64,000 bases of DNA from DATJLY01 sp035532935 (GTDB lineage: Bacteria > Pseudomonadota > Alphaproteobacteria > ATCC43930 > CGMCC-115725), in contig DATKQE010000011.1 of NCBI GenBank assembly GCA_035532935.1, positions 1 to 64,000 on the forward strand, read 5' to 3'. Shown one piece after another: positions 38,101 through 45,974 of the stretch. Position 1 is the stretch's first letter. Each line of letters begins with the position of its first letter. The notes under the pieces were generated by a model that did no database searches, was not told where the DNA came from, and saw only the letters and a list, made by a program, of their open reading frames with translations. The position numbers and the translations under genes were made by a program.

Positions 38101-38306
38101 GCGTCGGCGCCGGCTCCGAGCTGCGCCGCCCGCTCGGGCTCGTCGTGGTCGGCGGCCTCGTCGTCTCGCAGGCGCTCACGCTGTTCATCACCCCGGTGAT
38201 CTATCTCTATCTCGAGCGCGCACGAGGCTTCTTCGCCCGTCATCTGCGCTCGCAGGCCGCGGCGGCGCTGGAGGCCGGCTATGCGGCAGAGCAGCCGGGC
38301 GAATAG
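35175..38306 (+). CDS. RND efflux transporter permease (MdtB/MdtC-like)
   Basis: The 1043-residue pump has the RND layout of 12 helices and two large periplasmic loops. The N-terminus (LCIRRPVMTTLLMLAFVVFG) and FPTIVVSAQLPGASPETMASSVATPLE are typical of the multidrug HAE1 group; helix 4 carries the proton-relay Asp pair in SVGFVVDDAIVMLENIVRH; and helix 10 has the conserved Lys in IVMLIGIVKKNAIMMIDFA. Similarity in wording is closest to the MdtB/MdtC subgroup, although only one permease is encoded here. It follows the adaptor gene with a four-base overlap and is followed by a TPR protein gene overlapping its end by 26 bases. Confidence 0.95.
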   Translation: MTLPELCIRRPVMTTLLMLAFVVFGMFSYRLLPVAAIPRVDFPTIVVSAQLPGASPETMASSVATPLERQFSTIAGLDSMISSSGLGITTITMQFDLDRNIDGAALDVQSALTTAAKRLPTQMTTPPSFLKVNPADFPVLFINLYSPTLPLSDVDEYAETMIAQRISTLNGVAQVLVFGQQKFAVRVQVNPEALAARSMTLDDVMSAVEAANSNTPVGALMGAHQSFTLQANGQIEHAAGYKPLIIAYRNGAPVRLEDVAKVVDSVENDQVADWLNGQRSVLLAVKRQPDANTVEVVDSVKRLIPVFESQLPPSVQLHVLLDRSVSIRNSVNDVQFTFLLTAALVVLVIFIFLRNVTATLIPALALPVSVIGTFAGMELLGYSIDNLSLMALTLSVGFVVDDAIVMLENIVRHVENGESVLTAAFRGSREIAFTIMSITLSLVAVFIPVLFMGGVVGRVFREFAVTISMTILISGFVSLTLTPMLASRLLKSHHGERHNAFYRASESGFNALFSGYRWLLSLVMRWRRLTLFVTILSIAASGYLFVIVPKGFFPSEDTGQIVGFTEAAQDISFDAMAQHQLAVAKIIKDDPNVSDVNAAIGAVNSSPSLNVGRLFIQLKPRDERPLSADQVIQELRVKLAQVPGIKTYMQSLQNINLGGRLAKSAYQYTLQDSDTKELYRYAQIMQARIAQLPGVQDVNSDLQLHNRLAIIKIDREKAAQLGITVDQIRNTFYSAFGAREISTIYEPSNSYYVILELEKRFQQSPDDLSKIYLRSSSGRTVPLQAVAALASGVGPVTVNHQGQLPSVTIAFNLAPGYSLGTAVERIAQLERAVNLPITVTTGYQGNAQVFQQALQGQGLLLTAAVLVIYMVLGILYESFVHPITILSGLPAAALGALGTLLLFHQDLTVIAIIGIVMLIGIVKKNAIMMIDFALERQRGRNATPEEAIFEACLLRFRPIMMTTMAAIMGGLPIAIGVGAGSELRRPLGLVVVGGLVVSQALTLFITPVIYLYLERARGFFARHLRSQAAAALEAGYAAEQPGE

Positions 38307-39099
38307 GCTTCTTCTCGCGGCTTGCATCGCGCTCGCCCCGGCGCCGGAAGCGGCCGCCGCTGCCGGCACGCCGCCCACCGCCGCCGCCGCCACGACGACG
38401 CCGCCGATCGATCCCAGCGCGCATTACCAGGTCTGCCTCAACGAGGCCCGCCGCGCGCCGCAGGAAGCGCTCGCCGCGGCCGAGGATTGGCGCAATGCCG
38501 GCGGCGGCTTTCCGGCCGAGCATTGCGTCGCGGTCGCGCTGTTCGGGCTCAAGCGCTATGCCGAGGCGGCGCAGAAATTCGAGGATCTGGCGGGCCGGAT
38601 GATGGCGAGCGGCCCCGATCTGCGCGCCGGCGCGCTGGACCAGGCGGGGCAGGCCTGGCTCCTGGCCGGCCGGCCCGACGCGGCGGCGGCGGCGTTTGCT
38701 GCCGCGCTGCGTCTGACGTCGGGCGCACCCGATCTCCTCATTGACAGCGCCCGCGCCGCGGCCGAGGCCAAGCGCTGGAAGATCGCGATCGCCGATCTCG
38801 ACCAGGTGCTGAAGCGCGATCCCGACCGCGCCGATGCGCTCGTCTATCGCGCCTCCGCCTACCGCCAGCTCGGTGTGCTCGACCGCGCCCGCGCCGATGC
38901 CGACCGCGCCCTCGCGCTGGCGCCCGACAATGTCGAGGGGCATCTCGAGCGCGGCAACATCCGTCGCCTCGAGGGCGACGCGGCCGGCGCGCGAGCGGAT
39001 TGGCGTGCGGTGCTGCGGCTGGGGCCGGGCTCGCCGGCGGCGCAGGCGGCGACCGAGAACCTTGCGGCGCTCGGCCCGGCGGCGCGGCCGAAGCACTAA
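38281..39099 (+). CDS. Secreted tetratricopeptide-repeat protein
   Basis: A 272-residue protein with a signal peptide (RANRLLLAACIALAPAPEAAAAAG) and several TPR units from about residue 95 onward (for example AGQAWLLAGRPDAAAAAFAAALRLTSG, SARAAAEAKRWKIAIADLDQVLKRDPDR, YRASAYRQLGVLDRARADADRALALAPDN). It is probably a periplasmic protein-protein adaptor. It starts inside the 3' end of the RND pump gene (26-base overlap), so it is in the same operon. A tail of similar small TPR proteins with pumps is known, but the role is unclear. Confidence 0.85.
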   Translation: MRQSSRANRLLLAACIALAPAPEAAAAAGTPPTAAAATTTPPIDPSAHYQVCLNEARRAPQEALAAAEDWRNAGGGFPAEHCVAVALFGLKRYAEAAQKFEDLAGRMMASGPDLRAGALDQAGQAWLLAGRPDAAAAAFAAALRLTSGAPDLLIDSARAAAEAKRWKIAIADLDQVLKRDPDRADALVYRASAYRQLGVLDRARADADRALALAPDNVEGHLERGNIRRLEGDAAGARADWRAVLRLGPGSPAAQAATENLAALGPAARPKH

Positions 39100-39108
39100 C
39101 GCGGCGGT

Positions 39109-39777
39109 TCAGAAATCGAGATCGGCGTAATGCGCGGGCGGGGGCGCGCCGGGAAGGTGATCGGCGAGGATCGGCCGGAATGACGGGCGCGATTTGATGC
39201 GGGCGTACCATTCCTTGGCCGGCTCGTGGTCGTCCCACGGCACGTCGCCGAGATAGTCGATCGCCGAGAGATGCGCCGCGGCGCTGATGTCGGCGAGCGA
39301 GAAATGATCGCCCGCGAGCCAGCGCCGCCGCTCGGCGAGATAGCTGATATAGTCGAGATGATGGCCGAGATTGGCCTTGCCGGCGCGAATCGCCGCCGAA
39401 TCGGGCGTGCCGGTGCCGGTGAGGCGCTTCATCATCTTTTCGCCGAGCAAGAGGTCGGTGACCTCGCGGTTCATCTTGACGTCGAACCAGGCGGCGAGCC
39501 GACGCGTCTCGGCACGGTCGATGGGATTGAGGCCGATCAGCAGCTTGTCGCGATAGGTCTCGTCGAGGAATTCGACGATGGCGCCGGCCTCGGCCAGCAC
39601 CGTGCCATCGGGCTCGATCAGCACCGGCACCTCGCCGGCGGGATTGAGCGCGAGGAATTCCGGGCGCCGTTCCCAGGTCTTCTCGACCTTCAAGGTGAAC
39701 TCGAGGCCCTTCTCCTGCAGGATGACGCGCAGCTTGCGCGACGGCGGCGACAGCCAGAAATGATAAAGAATGCGCAT
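39109..39777 (-). CDS. fzlA: FzlA-like glutathione S-transferase family protein
   Basis: The 222-residue protein has a thioredoxin-like N-domain (LYHFWLSPPSRKLRVILQEK, then EFLALNPAGEVPVLI with the cis-Pro) and an all-helical C-domain (RRWLAGDHFSLADISAAAHLS). The end, PPPAHYADLDF, and the SAIDYLGDVPWDDHE segment are those of FzlA, the alphaproteobacterial GST relative that binds FtsZ, curves its filaments and activates division-site wall synthesis; in Caulobacter the extreme C-terminus is needed for that activity. I therefore infer FzlA rather than a detoxifying transferase. It is convergent with the TPR gene and divergent from the cupin gene. Confidence 0.8.
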   Translation of the reverse strand: MRILYHFWLSPPSRKLRVILQEKGLEFTLKVEKTWERRPEFLALNPAGEVPVLIEPDGTVLAEAGAIVEFLDETYRDKLLIGLNPIDRAETRRLAAWFDVKMNREVTDLLLGEKMMKRLTGTGTPDSAAIRAGKANLGHHLDYISYLAERRRWLAGDHFSLADISAAAHLSAIDYLGDVPWDDHEPAKEWYARIKSRPSFRPILADHLPGAPPPAHYADLDF

Positions 39778-39893
39778 GGCGCCACAGTCTAGCCGAATTC
39801 GCGCAGCGATGCAGCGACCGGCGACCGCCGACCGCCGTGCTTCTTGCGCGCGGGCGCGAATCCCGATAAGCGGCGGCGAGGAGGACCCCGATC

Positions 39894-40382
39894 ATGGCAG
39901 AAGACCCGCCGCCCCCCGCGATCGCGGCCGTCGCCGTCCCGGCGGCGGCGGGACGCACGGCCTATCCCGCGCCCTTTGCCGCACGCGTCGCCGGCCGTGA
40001 GCGGCGCGTGCTCGGCGATTTCTTCGGCCTTGCCAATTTCGGCGTCAACCTGACCCGGCTCGTGCCCGGCGCGATCTCGGCGCTGCGCCATGCGCACAGC
40101 CGCCAGGACGAGTTCATCTATGTCCTCGAGGGCGAGCCAACGCTCATCGTCGACCGGGGCGAGACGGTTCTTCGGCCTGGAATGTGCGCGGGTTTCCGGG
40201 CGGGATCGGACGAGGGGCATCACCTCGTCAACCGCACCGCACGCGATGCCGTCTATCTCGAGATCGGCGACCGCAGCGCCGGTGACGAGGTGGTCTATCC
40301 CGACGACGACATCGCCGGCGGCGCCTCGCCCGACGGGCGCACGCGGCGCTTCACCCGCAAGGACGGCACGCCCTTTCCATGA
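39894..40382 (+). CDS. Cupin domain protein
   Basis: The 162-residue single-domain cupin has motif 1 (RHAHSRQDEFIYVLEGEPTL, with two His and one Glu as metal ligands) and motif 2 (RPGMCAGFRAGSDEGHHLVNRT with the last His). Sequence YPAPFAARVAGRERRVLGDFFGL before the barrel and VVYPDDDIAGGASPDGRTRRFTRKDG after it recur in a group of alphaproteobacterial cupins of unknown function, possibly sugar or small-acid binding. The ATG at 39894 has GAGGAGG upstream. It is translationally coupled (four-base overlap) to the DUF924 gene. Confidence 0.86.
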   Translation: MAEDPPPPAIAAVAVPAAAGRTAYPAPFAARVAGRERRVLGDFFGLANFGVNLTRLVPGAISALRHAHSRQDEFIYVLEGEPTLIVDRGETVLRPGMCAGFRAGSDEGHHLVNRTARDAVYLEIGDRSAGDEVVYPDDDIAGGASPDGRTRRFTRKDGTPFP

Positions 40383-40966
40383 GCGACGACGCTTCGCGGG
40401 TCGCGGCGCTGCTCGCGTTCTGGTTCGGCGCGCCGGGCTCGCCCGAGCACGACACGTGGCGGGCGATCTGGTTCAAGGCCGATGCAGCCTTCGATGCCGC
40501 GCTCGGCGCGCGCTTCGGCGAGGATCGGCGGCGTGCGGCTGCGGGGCAATGCGATCATTGGGGCGCAGAATGTGACGCCGCGCTCGCCCTGCTGCTGCTG
40601 CTCGATCAGTTGCCGCGCAATCTCTACCGCGGCCAGGCGGCGGCCTTTGCCACCGATGCCAAGGCCCGGGCGGCGGCGCGGGCGGCGCTGGCGCGCGGCT
40701 TCGACCAGGCGCTGCCGCCGGTGCGGCGCGTCTTCCTCTATCTGCCGTTCGAGCACAGCGAGGACCTGGCCGATCAGGACCATGCGCTCGCGCTCTTCAC
40801 GGCCATGCCGCCCGGACCGCGCTATGAGCACGAGCTCGACTACGCCCGGCGCCACCATGCCATCATCGCGCGCTTCGGCCGCTTTCCGCACCGCAACCGC
40901 GCCCTCGGGCGCGTCTCGACGGCGGAAGAGGAAGACTTTCTCAAACAGCCGGGTTCGTCGTTCTGA
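40379..40966 (+). CDS. DUF924 family protein
   Basis: The 195-residue, mainly helical protein has the DUF924 landmarks: LLAFWFGAPGSPEHDTWRAIWF, ALALLLLLDQLPRNLYRG, RVFLYLPFEHSEDLADQDHAL and HHAIIARFGRFPHRNRALGR with STAEEEDFL near the end. The family occurs in bacteria and fungi and has a TPR-like fold; its function is unknown. ATG overlaps the cupin stop by four bases (ATGA), so the pair is expressed together. The stop abuts the end of the convergent NDUFA9-like gene. Confidence 0.92.
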   Translation: MSDDASRVAALLAFWFGAPGSPEHDTWRAIWFKADAAFDAALGARFGEDRRRAAAGQCDHWGAECDAALALLLLLDQLPRNLYRGQAAAFATDAKARAAARAALARGFDQALPPVRRVFLYLPFEHSEDLADQDHALALFTAMPPGPRYEHELDYARRHHAIIARFGRFPHRNRALGRVSTAEEEDFLKQPGSSF

Positions 40967-41917
40967 TCAGGCCGGGTGCGGTTGCAGGGATGCGCCGCGG
41001 CGGCGGAACCGGCCGAGATAGGTGGGCAGGATCAGCTCGAGCGCGGTCGGCGTGATGCCGAGCTCGGCCAGGCCCGGCATGCCGCGCGCCACCACGTTGT
41101 CCCGCTGCAGCATGCGCACCTGGTCGCGGGTGAGCGGCGGCTCCGGCAGCAGCTCGAGCAGCGCGGCCTCGATGCTGGCGAGCCCATAGGGAACCGGGAT
41201 CAGCAACCGCTTGCGGCCGATCATGCGCAGCGTCAACGCCATCAGCGCGCGAAAGGTGTACACCTCCGGTCCGCCCAGCTCGAAGATGCTGCCCTCGGAT
41301 TCGGGCGCGGCGAGGGCCGCCATTGCCGCATCGGCGACGTCGCCGACATAGACCGGCTGGAACCGCGTGGTTCCGCCGCCGATCAGGGGAAGCGCCGGCG
41401 CCAGCCGCGCCATGGCGGCGAAGCGGTTGAAGAACGCGTCTTCGGGACCGAACACGATCGATGGGCGCAGCACGATCGCCGTCGCCACGGCAGCGTGGAG
41501 CGCAGCCTCGCCTGCCGCCTTGCTGCGCGCATAGGAAGCCGGCGACTGGGCATCGGCGCCGATCGCCGAGAAATGGACGATTCGCCGGACACCGGCCGCC
41601 CGCGCCGCCGCGCCGAGCCGCGCCGGCAGACGATGGTGGAGCGCATCGAAGCTCTGGCGGCCGCGCTCGTAGAGAATGCCGACGGCGTTCACCACCGCGT
41701 CGGTCCCGGCAACCACCGCCGCGAGCGCGCGGTCGTCACGGAGATCGGCCTCGATGCAGGCGATCTGGCCGACATCGCCCATCGGCTTGAGAAAGCCGGC
41801 GGTTCCGGCGTGGCGGCCGACCGCCGTAATGACGGCGCCGCTCGCCGCCAGACGCTGCACCACGTAGCGTCCAACGAAGCCTGACGCGCCCAGAACCGCA
41901 ACCCGCCGATAGGTCAT
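40967..41917 (-). CDS. Complex I NDUFA9-like NAD(P)-binding protein
   Basis: The 316-residue atypical SDR starts RRVAVLGASGFVGRYVVQRLA (GxxGxxG cofactor loop) and continues with NAVGILYERGRQSFDALHH, HFSAIGADAQSPASYARSKAAGE (Tyr and Lys spaced as in SDRs), RPSIVFGPEDAFFNRFAAMARL and FQPVYVGDVADA. Mitochondrial NDUFA9 and its alphaproteobacterial relatives share this; in mitochondria it is an accessory complex I subunit that binds NADPH. Whether the bacterial protein associates with complex I is not shown by this sequence. No nuo genes are near. Confidence 0.88.
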   Translation of the reverse strand: MTYRRVAVLGASGFVGRYVVQRLAASGAVITAVGRHAGTAGFLKPMGDVGQIACIEADLRDDRALAAVVAGTDAVVNAVGILYERGRQSFDALHHRLPARLGAAARAAGVRRIVHFSAIGADAQSPASYARSKAAGEAALHAAVATAIVLRPSIVFGPEDAFFNRFAAMARLAPALPLIGGGTTRFQPVYVGDVADAAMAALAAPESEGSIFELGGPEVYTFRALMALTLRMIGRKRLLIPVPYGLASIEAALLELLPEPPLTRDQVRMLQRDNVVARGMPGLAELGITPTALELILPTYLGRFRRRGASLQPHPA

Positions 41918-42027
41918 GGCCGAACTCTATACAACGGCGGCGGCAGCCGGACCAGCGCGCTCGCACGGCCGCCGCGACGCCGGCATTGACAGACGCGGCC
42001 CCCTTGCCTAAGCACACGCCATGCCCT

Positions 42028-42114
42028 GCCCTGGTGGCGGAATTGGTAGACGCGCTAGATTCAGGTTCTAGTGGCCGAAAGGTCGTGGAAGTTCGAGTCT
42101 TCTCCAGGGCACCA
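42028..42114 (+). tRNA. tRNA-Leu (anticodon CAG)
   Basis: The 87 bases fold as a class II tRNA: acceptor stem GCCCTGG/CCAGGGC, D arm GGCGGAATTGGTAGACGC, anticodon stem CTAGA/TCTAG with loop TTCAGGT (anticodon CAG), a long variable arm (TGGCCGAAAGGTCGTG) and T loop GTTCGAGTC. The CCA end is encoded. Confidence 0.96.
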
Positions 42115-42147
42115 CGGTAAATCGGACCGTCGCGTGGGGGTCAATGC

Positions 42148-42504
42148 ATGAAAAAACTCGTGTTGTTCGCGCTCCTGCTCGCGGCGTTTTGTGGTTCGGC
42201 ATCCGTGGCGACGGCGAGCGATCCCAATCAGCTCATCGGTCGATGGATCGAGCGATTTCCAAACGGTAACGGAATGGTTGCGGAATTCACGGCGACGACC
42301 ATCTCGACATACGGCGTCGACGCCACGGGCAAGCGTACCATTCCGCCTACGACGATGAAGGTCACGTACAAGGACCTCGGGAGTTCGATAGCTGTCAATT
42401 TCGTGGGCGGCGGCGGTATCATGGTCCTAGTCAAGGGGCCGCGGAATATCGTCTTGGACTTCCCCGGGGTGGGGGCCCATCAATTAACCCGGATAGAGCA
42501 GTAG
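42148..42504 (+). CDS. Small secreted hypothetical protein
   Basis: The 118-residue protein has a clear signal peptide (MKKLVLFALLLAAFCGSASVATAS). The mature part (LIGRWIERFPNGNGMVAEFT, TISTYGVDATGKRTIPPTTM, VTYKDLGSSIAVNFVGGGGI) looks like a small beta-rich lipocalin-type fold, but no family is recognised. The gene is immediately downstream of tRNA-Leu and is lower in GC than its neighbours, which would fit acquisition at a tRNA site. About 210 bases without a gene follow, up to the exonuclease start. Confidence 0.6.
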   Translation: MKKLVLFALLLAAFCGSASVATASDPNQLIGRWIERFPNGNGMVAEFTATTISTYGVDATGKRTIPPTTMKVTYKDLGSSIAVNFVGGGGIMVLVKGPRNIVLDFPGVGAHQLTRIEQ

Positions 42505-42716
42505 GCAGTGAATTGACGTCGTTAGAAGCTCAGCGCAAGGTGGTGCGAATGTCCCTCGCAAGGCACTCAGATGGTACTCATGGCGCTGCTGCAACAGGCA
42601 AAAGCCCCTGGGAGGCCAGTGTTAACGGTCCTTCCTGATCGAATGCAAGGCATCTTCTCCACGCACCAAGGGCCCTCTTTGCCGCGCCCGGTGGGTGCCG
42701 GCCTCGGTGATCCCGG

Positions 42717-43328
42717 TTGAACATTCATCTCCATCACGGCGATCTGCCTGCGGGCCTGGTATGGGGCGACAGCGTCGCCATCGACACCGAGACCATGGGC
42801 CTCAATCCCGCCCGCGACCGGCTGTGCCTGGCGCAGCTCTCGGGCGGCGACGGGGTCGCGCACCTGGTGCAGTTCGCTGCCGGCGGCTATGAGGCGCCCC
42901 ATCTTTGCGCGCTCCTCGCCGATCCGAGCGTGCTCAAGCTGTTCCATTTCGGCCGGTTCGACATCGCCATGCTGCGCCGCTATCTGGGCGTTCTGGCGGC
43001 GCCGGTCTATTGCACCAAGATCGCATCGAAGCTCGCCCGCACCTTCACCGACCGGCACGGGCTCAAGGATCTGTGCCGCGAACTTCTCGGCGTCGAGCTG
43101 TCGAAGCAGCAGCAATCCTCCGACTGGGGCGCCGATACGCTGAGCCCGGAGCAGCTCCGCTACGCCGCCGCCGATGTCGAGCATCTGCACGCCTTGCGCC
43201 GGCGGCTGGACGAGATGCTGGTGCGCGAGGGGCGGGCCGAGCTGGCCCGCGCCTGCTTCGACTTCCTGCCGGCGCAGGCCGCGCTCGACCTCGCCGGCTT
43301 CGCCGAAGCCGAGATTTTCGAGCATTGA
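42717..43328 (+). CDS. Ribonuclease D-like 3'-5' exonuclease
   Basis: The 203-residue protein has a DEDDy exonuclease domain: Exo I in SVAIDTETMGLNP (Asp, Glu), Exo II in LFHFGRFDIAMLRRYLG (Asp), and Exo III in YAAADVEHLHALR (Tyr, Asp). It lacks the HRDC domains of full RNase D, as in the short alphaproteobacterial form. RNase D trims tRNA 3' ends. The start is a TTG at 42717; no ATG gives the normal N-terminus (MNIHLHHGDLPAGL). It precedes the kdsD-lpt cluster, a common alphaproteobacterial order. Confidence 0.88.
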   Translation: MNIHLHHGDLPAGLVWGDSVAIDTETMGLNPARDRLCLAQLSGGDGVAHLVQFAAGGYEAPHLCALLADPSVLKLFHFGRFDIAMLRRYLGVLAAPVYCTKIASKLARTFTDRHGLKDLCRELLGVELSKQQQSSDWGADTLSPEQLRYAAADVEHLHALRRRLDEMLVREGRAELARACFDFLPAQAALDLAGFAEAEIFEH

Positions 43329-43423
43329 CGCGTGCCGGCGTTCATGCCTCGTTCTGTTGACCCGGTAGGGATGCAGCGCCATAGTCGCGTCCTACAACCG
43401 GCATGCTGGGCGCCCGGGGGGAC

Positions 43424-44416
43424 ATGAAGCGTAACGGACCCGCCTTGCGGCGCGTCAGGGAGACTTCGGACATCGCCGTCGCCCGCCGCGTCCTGCGTAC
43501 CGAGATCGCCGGACTCGAGGCCCTCGCGAGCGAGCTCGACAGCAGCTTCACGGCGGCGGTCGATGTGCTCGCCCGCGCCGCCGGCCGCGTCATCGTCACC
43601 GGCATGGGCAAGAGCGGCCACGTTGCGCGCAAGATCGCCGCGACGTTCGCCTCGACCGGGACGCCGGCGCAGTTCGTTCACCCGGCCGAGGCCAGCCACG
43701 GCGATCTCGGCATGATCGCGCCCTCGGACGCGGTGCTGGCGCTTTCGAACTCCGGCGACACCGCGGAATTGGGCGACATCCTCGCCTACAGCCGGCGCTT
43801 CCGCATTCCGCTCGTCGCCATGACGCGGCGCGACGGCAGCGCGCTTGCCGAGGCCGCGGATGCGATGTTGCTGCTGCCGGCCACGGAGGAGGCCTGCCCG
43901 ATGGGGCTGGCACCGACCACTTCGACGACGATGATGCTGGCGTTGGGCGATGCGCTGGCGCTGGCGCTGCTCGACCGGCGCGGCTTCTCGGAAAGCGATT
44001 TTCAGCGCCTGCATCCCGGCGGGCAGCTCGGCCGGCATCTGCTCCGGGTCGCCGACATCATGCATGCCGGCGACCGCGTGCCGCTGATCCCGCACGGCGC
44101 CATCATGGCCGACGCGATACTGGTGATGACGGAAAAGACCTTCGGCTGCGTCGGGATCACCGGTGGGGATGGCCGGCTCGAAGGCATCGTCACCGACGGC
44201 GATTTGCGCCGCCACATGGGGGACGGGCTGCTCCGCGCGAAGGTCGAGAACTTGATGAGCCCCAACCCCAAGACCATCCGGCCCCAGGCGCTGGCGGCGG
44301 AGGCGCTCGGCCTGATGAACGCGCTGGCGATCACCAGCCTGTTCGTGCTCGACGACGATAGCCGGCCGCTCGGCATCGTGCACATGCACGATTGCCTGCG
44401 CGCGGGCGTCGCATGA
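43424..44416 (+). CDS. kdsD: D-arabinose-5-phosphate isomerase (KpsF/GutQ family)
   Basis: The 330-residue enzyme makes arabinose-5-phosphate for Kdo synthesis. It has an SIS domain (VIVTGMGKSGHVARKIAATFASTGTPAQFVHPAEASHGDLGMI, ALSNSGDTAEL) and two C-terminal CBS repeats (VADIMHAGDRVPLIPHGA, VENLMSPNPKTIRPQALA). The ATG at 43424 has GGGGGG just before it; a start seven codons upstream (43403) is possible but lacks a site. It overlaps lptC by four bases and begins the kdsD-lptC-lptA-lptB cluster; no kdsC follows it. Confidence 0.93.
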   Translation: MKRNGPALRRVRETSDIAVARRVLRTEIAGLEALASELDSSFTAAVDVLARAAGRVIVTGMGKSGHVARKIAATFASTGTPAQFVHPAEASHGDLGMIAPSDAVLALSNSGDTAELGDILAYSRRFRIPLVAMTRRDGSALAEAADAMLLLPATEEACPMGLAPTTSTTMMLALGDALALALLDRRGFSESDFQRLHPGGQLGRHLLRVADIMHAGDRVPLIPHGAIMADAILVMTEKTFGCVGITGGDGRLEGIVTDGDLRRHMGDGLLRAKVENLMSPNPKTIRPQALAAEALGLMNALAITSLFVLDDDSRPLGIVHMHDCLRAGVA

Positions 44417-45075
44417 TGGCGGGCCACGATAGCTTCATGACGCCGCGTCCCGGCGTGGCGCGCAACCTGGTTTCGGCCAGCCGCCGCTACAGCCGGTTCG
44501 TGGCGCTGGCCAAGCGGCTGCTGCCGGTCCTGGCGGTCGGCCTGCTCTTGCTGCTGGTGGCCTGGCCGCGGGTCGACTCGATGCGGCAGGCATTGCGCCT
44601 GCCGATCCCGCGCCTCGATGTCAGCGGCGCCGACGACCTGCAGATGGTGAACGCGCGGTATAGCGGCGTCGATCGCGACAACCGCCCGTTCGTTGTCACC
44701 GCCGCGGTCGCGCGCCAGAAGCCGAAGCTCGACAATCTCGTCACGCTCGATCATCCGAAGGGCGATTTGACCACCACGGGCGGGAGCCGGATCGAACTCA
44801 GCGCCGATACCGGCTTCTATCAGCCGCAATCGCAGCTTCTCGACCTGTTCGGCAATGTCGCGCTGTTCCAGGACAAGGGCAACGAATTCCATTCCGCCAG
44901 CGCCCATGTCGATATGGCGGCCGGAACCGGCGAGGGCGACGATCCGATCACCGGGCGCGGGCCGTTCGGCAGCGTCACGGCGCAGGGCTTCCGCTTTCTC
45001 GACCGTGGCGACACCATCATCTTCACCGGCCATGCTACGCTCGAGATGGTGCCGCGGGAGCGGCACGACCCGTGA
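44413..45075 (+). CDS. lptC: LPS export system protein LptC
   Basis: LptC is the bitopic inner-membrane component that receives LPS from LptBFG and passes it to LptA. The 220-residue protein has one membrane helix (RLLPVLAVGLLLLLVAWP, about residues 34-52) and a periplasmic beta-jellyroll with NARYSGVDRDNRPFVVTAAVARQ, GFYQPQSQLLDLFGNVALFQDKG and VTAQGFRFLDRGDTIIFTG. This long N-terminal form is usual in alphaproteobacteria. ATG overlaps the kdsD stop (ATGATG; either ATG possible) and its own stop overlaps the lptA start. Confidence 0.87.
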   Translation: MMAGHDSFMTPRPGVARNLVSASRRYSRFVALAKRLLPVLAVGLLLLLVAWPRVDSMRQALRLPIPRLDVSGADDLQMVNARYSGVDRDNRPFVVTAAVARQKPKLDNLVTLDHPKGDLTTTGGSRIELSADTGFYQPQSQLLDLFGNVALFQDKGNEFHSASAHVDMAAGTGEGDDPITGRGPFGSVTAQGFRFLDRGDTIIFTGHATLEMVPRERHDP

Positions 45076-45974
45076 AGCCGGCGACCTGCGCCGTGCTCGC
45101 GCTGGCGGCGATCGCCACGCTCGGGGCGCGCGGCGCCAGGGCCCAGCTCCCGCTCATGGGAACCGCCGACGACGGCAAGCCGATCGGCATTTCCGCCGAT
45201 AACGGCATCGAATGGCAGCAGAACAACCGGGTCTATATCGCGCGCGGCCATGCCACCGCGACGCGCGGCCAGGACAAGGTCGTTGCCGACACGCTCTCGG
45301 CCTATTACCGCCCGGTCGGCGGCAGCGCCGCGCCGCAAGCCGGCAAGGGCGGCGGCACCGCGGCCTTCTCGGGCGGTTCGACCGAAATCTACCGGCTCGT
45401 CGCCGACGGCAACGTTCGCTTCTCGACGCCGACCGAGACGCTGTCCGGGAGTCACGCGGTCTACGACGTCGACACGAAAGTGCTGCTGGTGACCGGCAAC
45501 GATCTGCGGCTGGTGACGCCGCACGAGACCATCACCGCGCGCGACAGCCTCGAATGGAACGACGCGAAGGAGACGGGGGTGGCGCGCGGCGATGCGGTCG
45601 CCGCGCGCAGCGACCGCCGCGTGCGCGCCGACGTGCTGACGGCGACGTTCGAGAAGCTGCCCAAAGGCGGCTTGAGCATTGCCACGATCGATGCCAACGG
45701 CCATGTCGTGCTGACCACACCCGGGCAGATCGCGCGCGGCGATACCGGCGTCTATAGCGTCGTTTCCGGCATCGCCACGCTCTCGGGCAATGTCCGCCTG
45801 ACGCGGGGCGAGAACGAGTTGCGCGGCCGCTATGCGGTGGTGAACCTCAAGACCAATGTCAGCCGCCTGCTGGCCGCGCCGCCCGGCGAGCACGTTGCGG
45901 GCGAGCAGACGCCGCGGGTCGAGGGGCTGTTGGTGCCGCGGCAGAACTCTCCGGCGACGGGACCCCGCCGATGA
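45072..45974 (+). CDS. lptA: LPS transport periplasmic protein LptA
   Basis: LptA forms the periplasmic bridge that carries LPS. The 300-residue protein has a signal peptide (MKPATCAVLALAAIATLGARGARAQ) and an OstA-like beta-jellyroll with ISADNGIEWQQNNRVYIARGHATATRGQDKVVADTLSAYY and LSGSHAVYDVDTKVLLVTGNDLRLVTPHETITARDSLEW. It is longer than Escherichia coli LptA (185 residues); alphaproteobacterial versions often have extra repeats and a C-terminal tail. The GTG at 45072 overlaps the lptC stop (GTGA). lptB follows with a four-base overlap. Confidence 0.86.
   Translation: MKPATCAVLALAAIATLGARGARAQLPLMGTADDGKPIGISADNGIEWQQNNRVYIARGHATATRGQDKVVADTLSAYYRPVGGSAAPQAGKGGGTAAFSGGSTEIYRLVADGNVRFSTPTETLSGSHAVYDVDTKVLLVTGNDLRLVTPHETITARDSLEWNDAKETGVARGDAVAARSDRRVRADVLTATFEKLPKGGLSIATIDANGHVVLTTPGQIARGDTGVYSVVSGIATLSGNVRLTRGENELRGRYAVVNLKTNVSRLLAAPPGEHVAGEQTPRVEGLLVPRQNSPATGPRR

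Noticed and set aside
35136..38393. A 1085-codon open frame on the minus strand
   Set aside because: It is antisense to the RND pump gene and its translation is repetitive in D, R, H and E with no domain; long antisense frames are expected in GC-rich DNA with strong third-position bias.
42567..43382. Minus-strand frame of 271 codons
   Set aside because: Most of it is antisense to the RNase D-like gene, whose catalytic motifs are complete on the plus strand.
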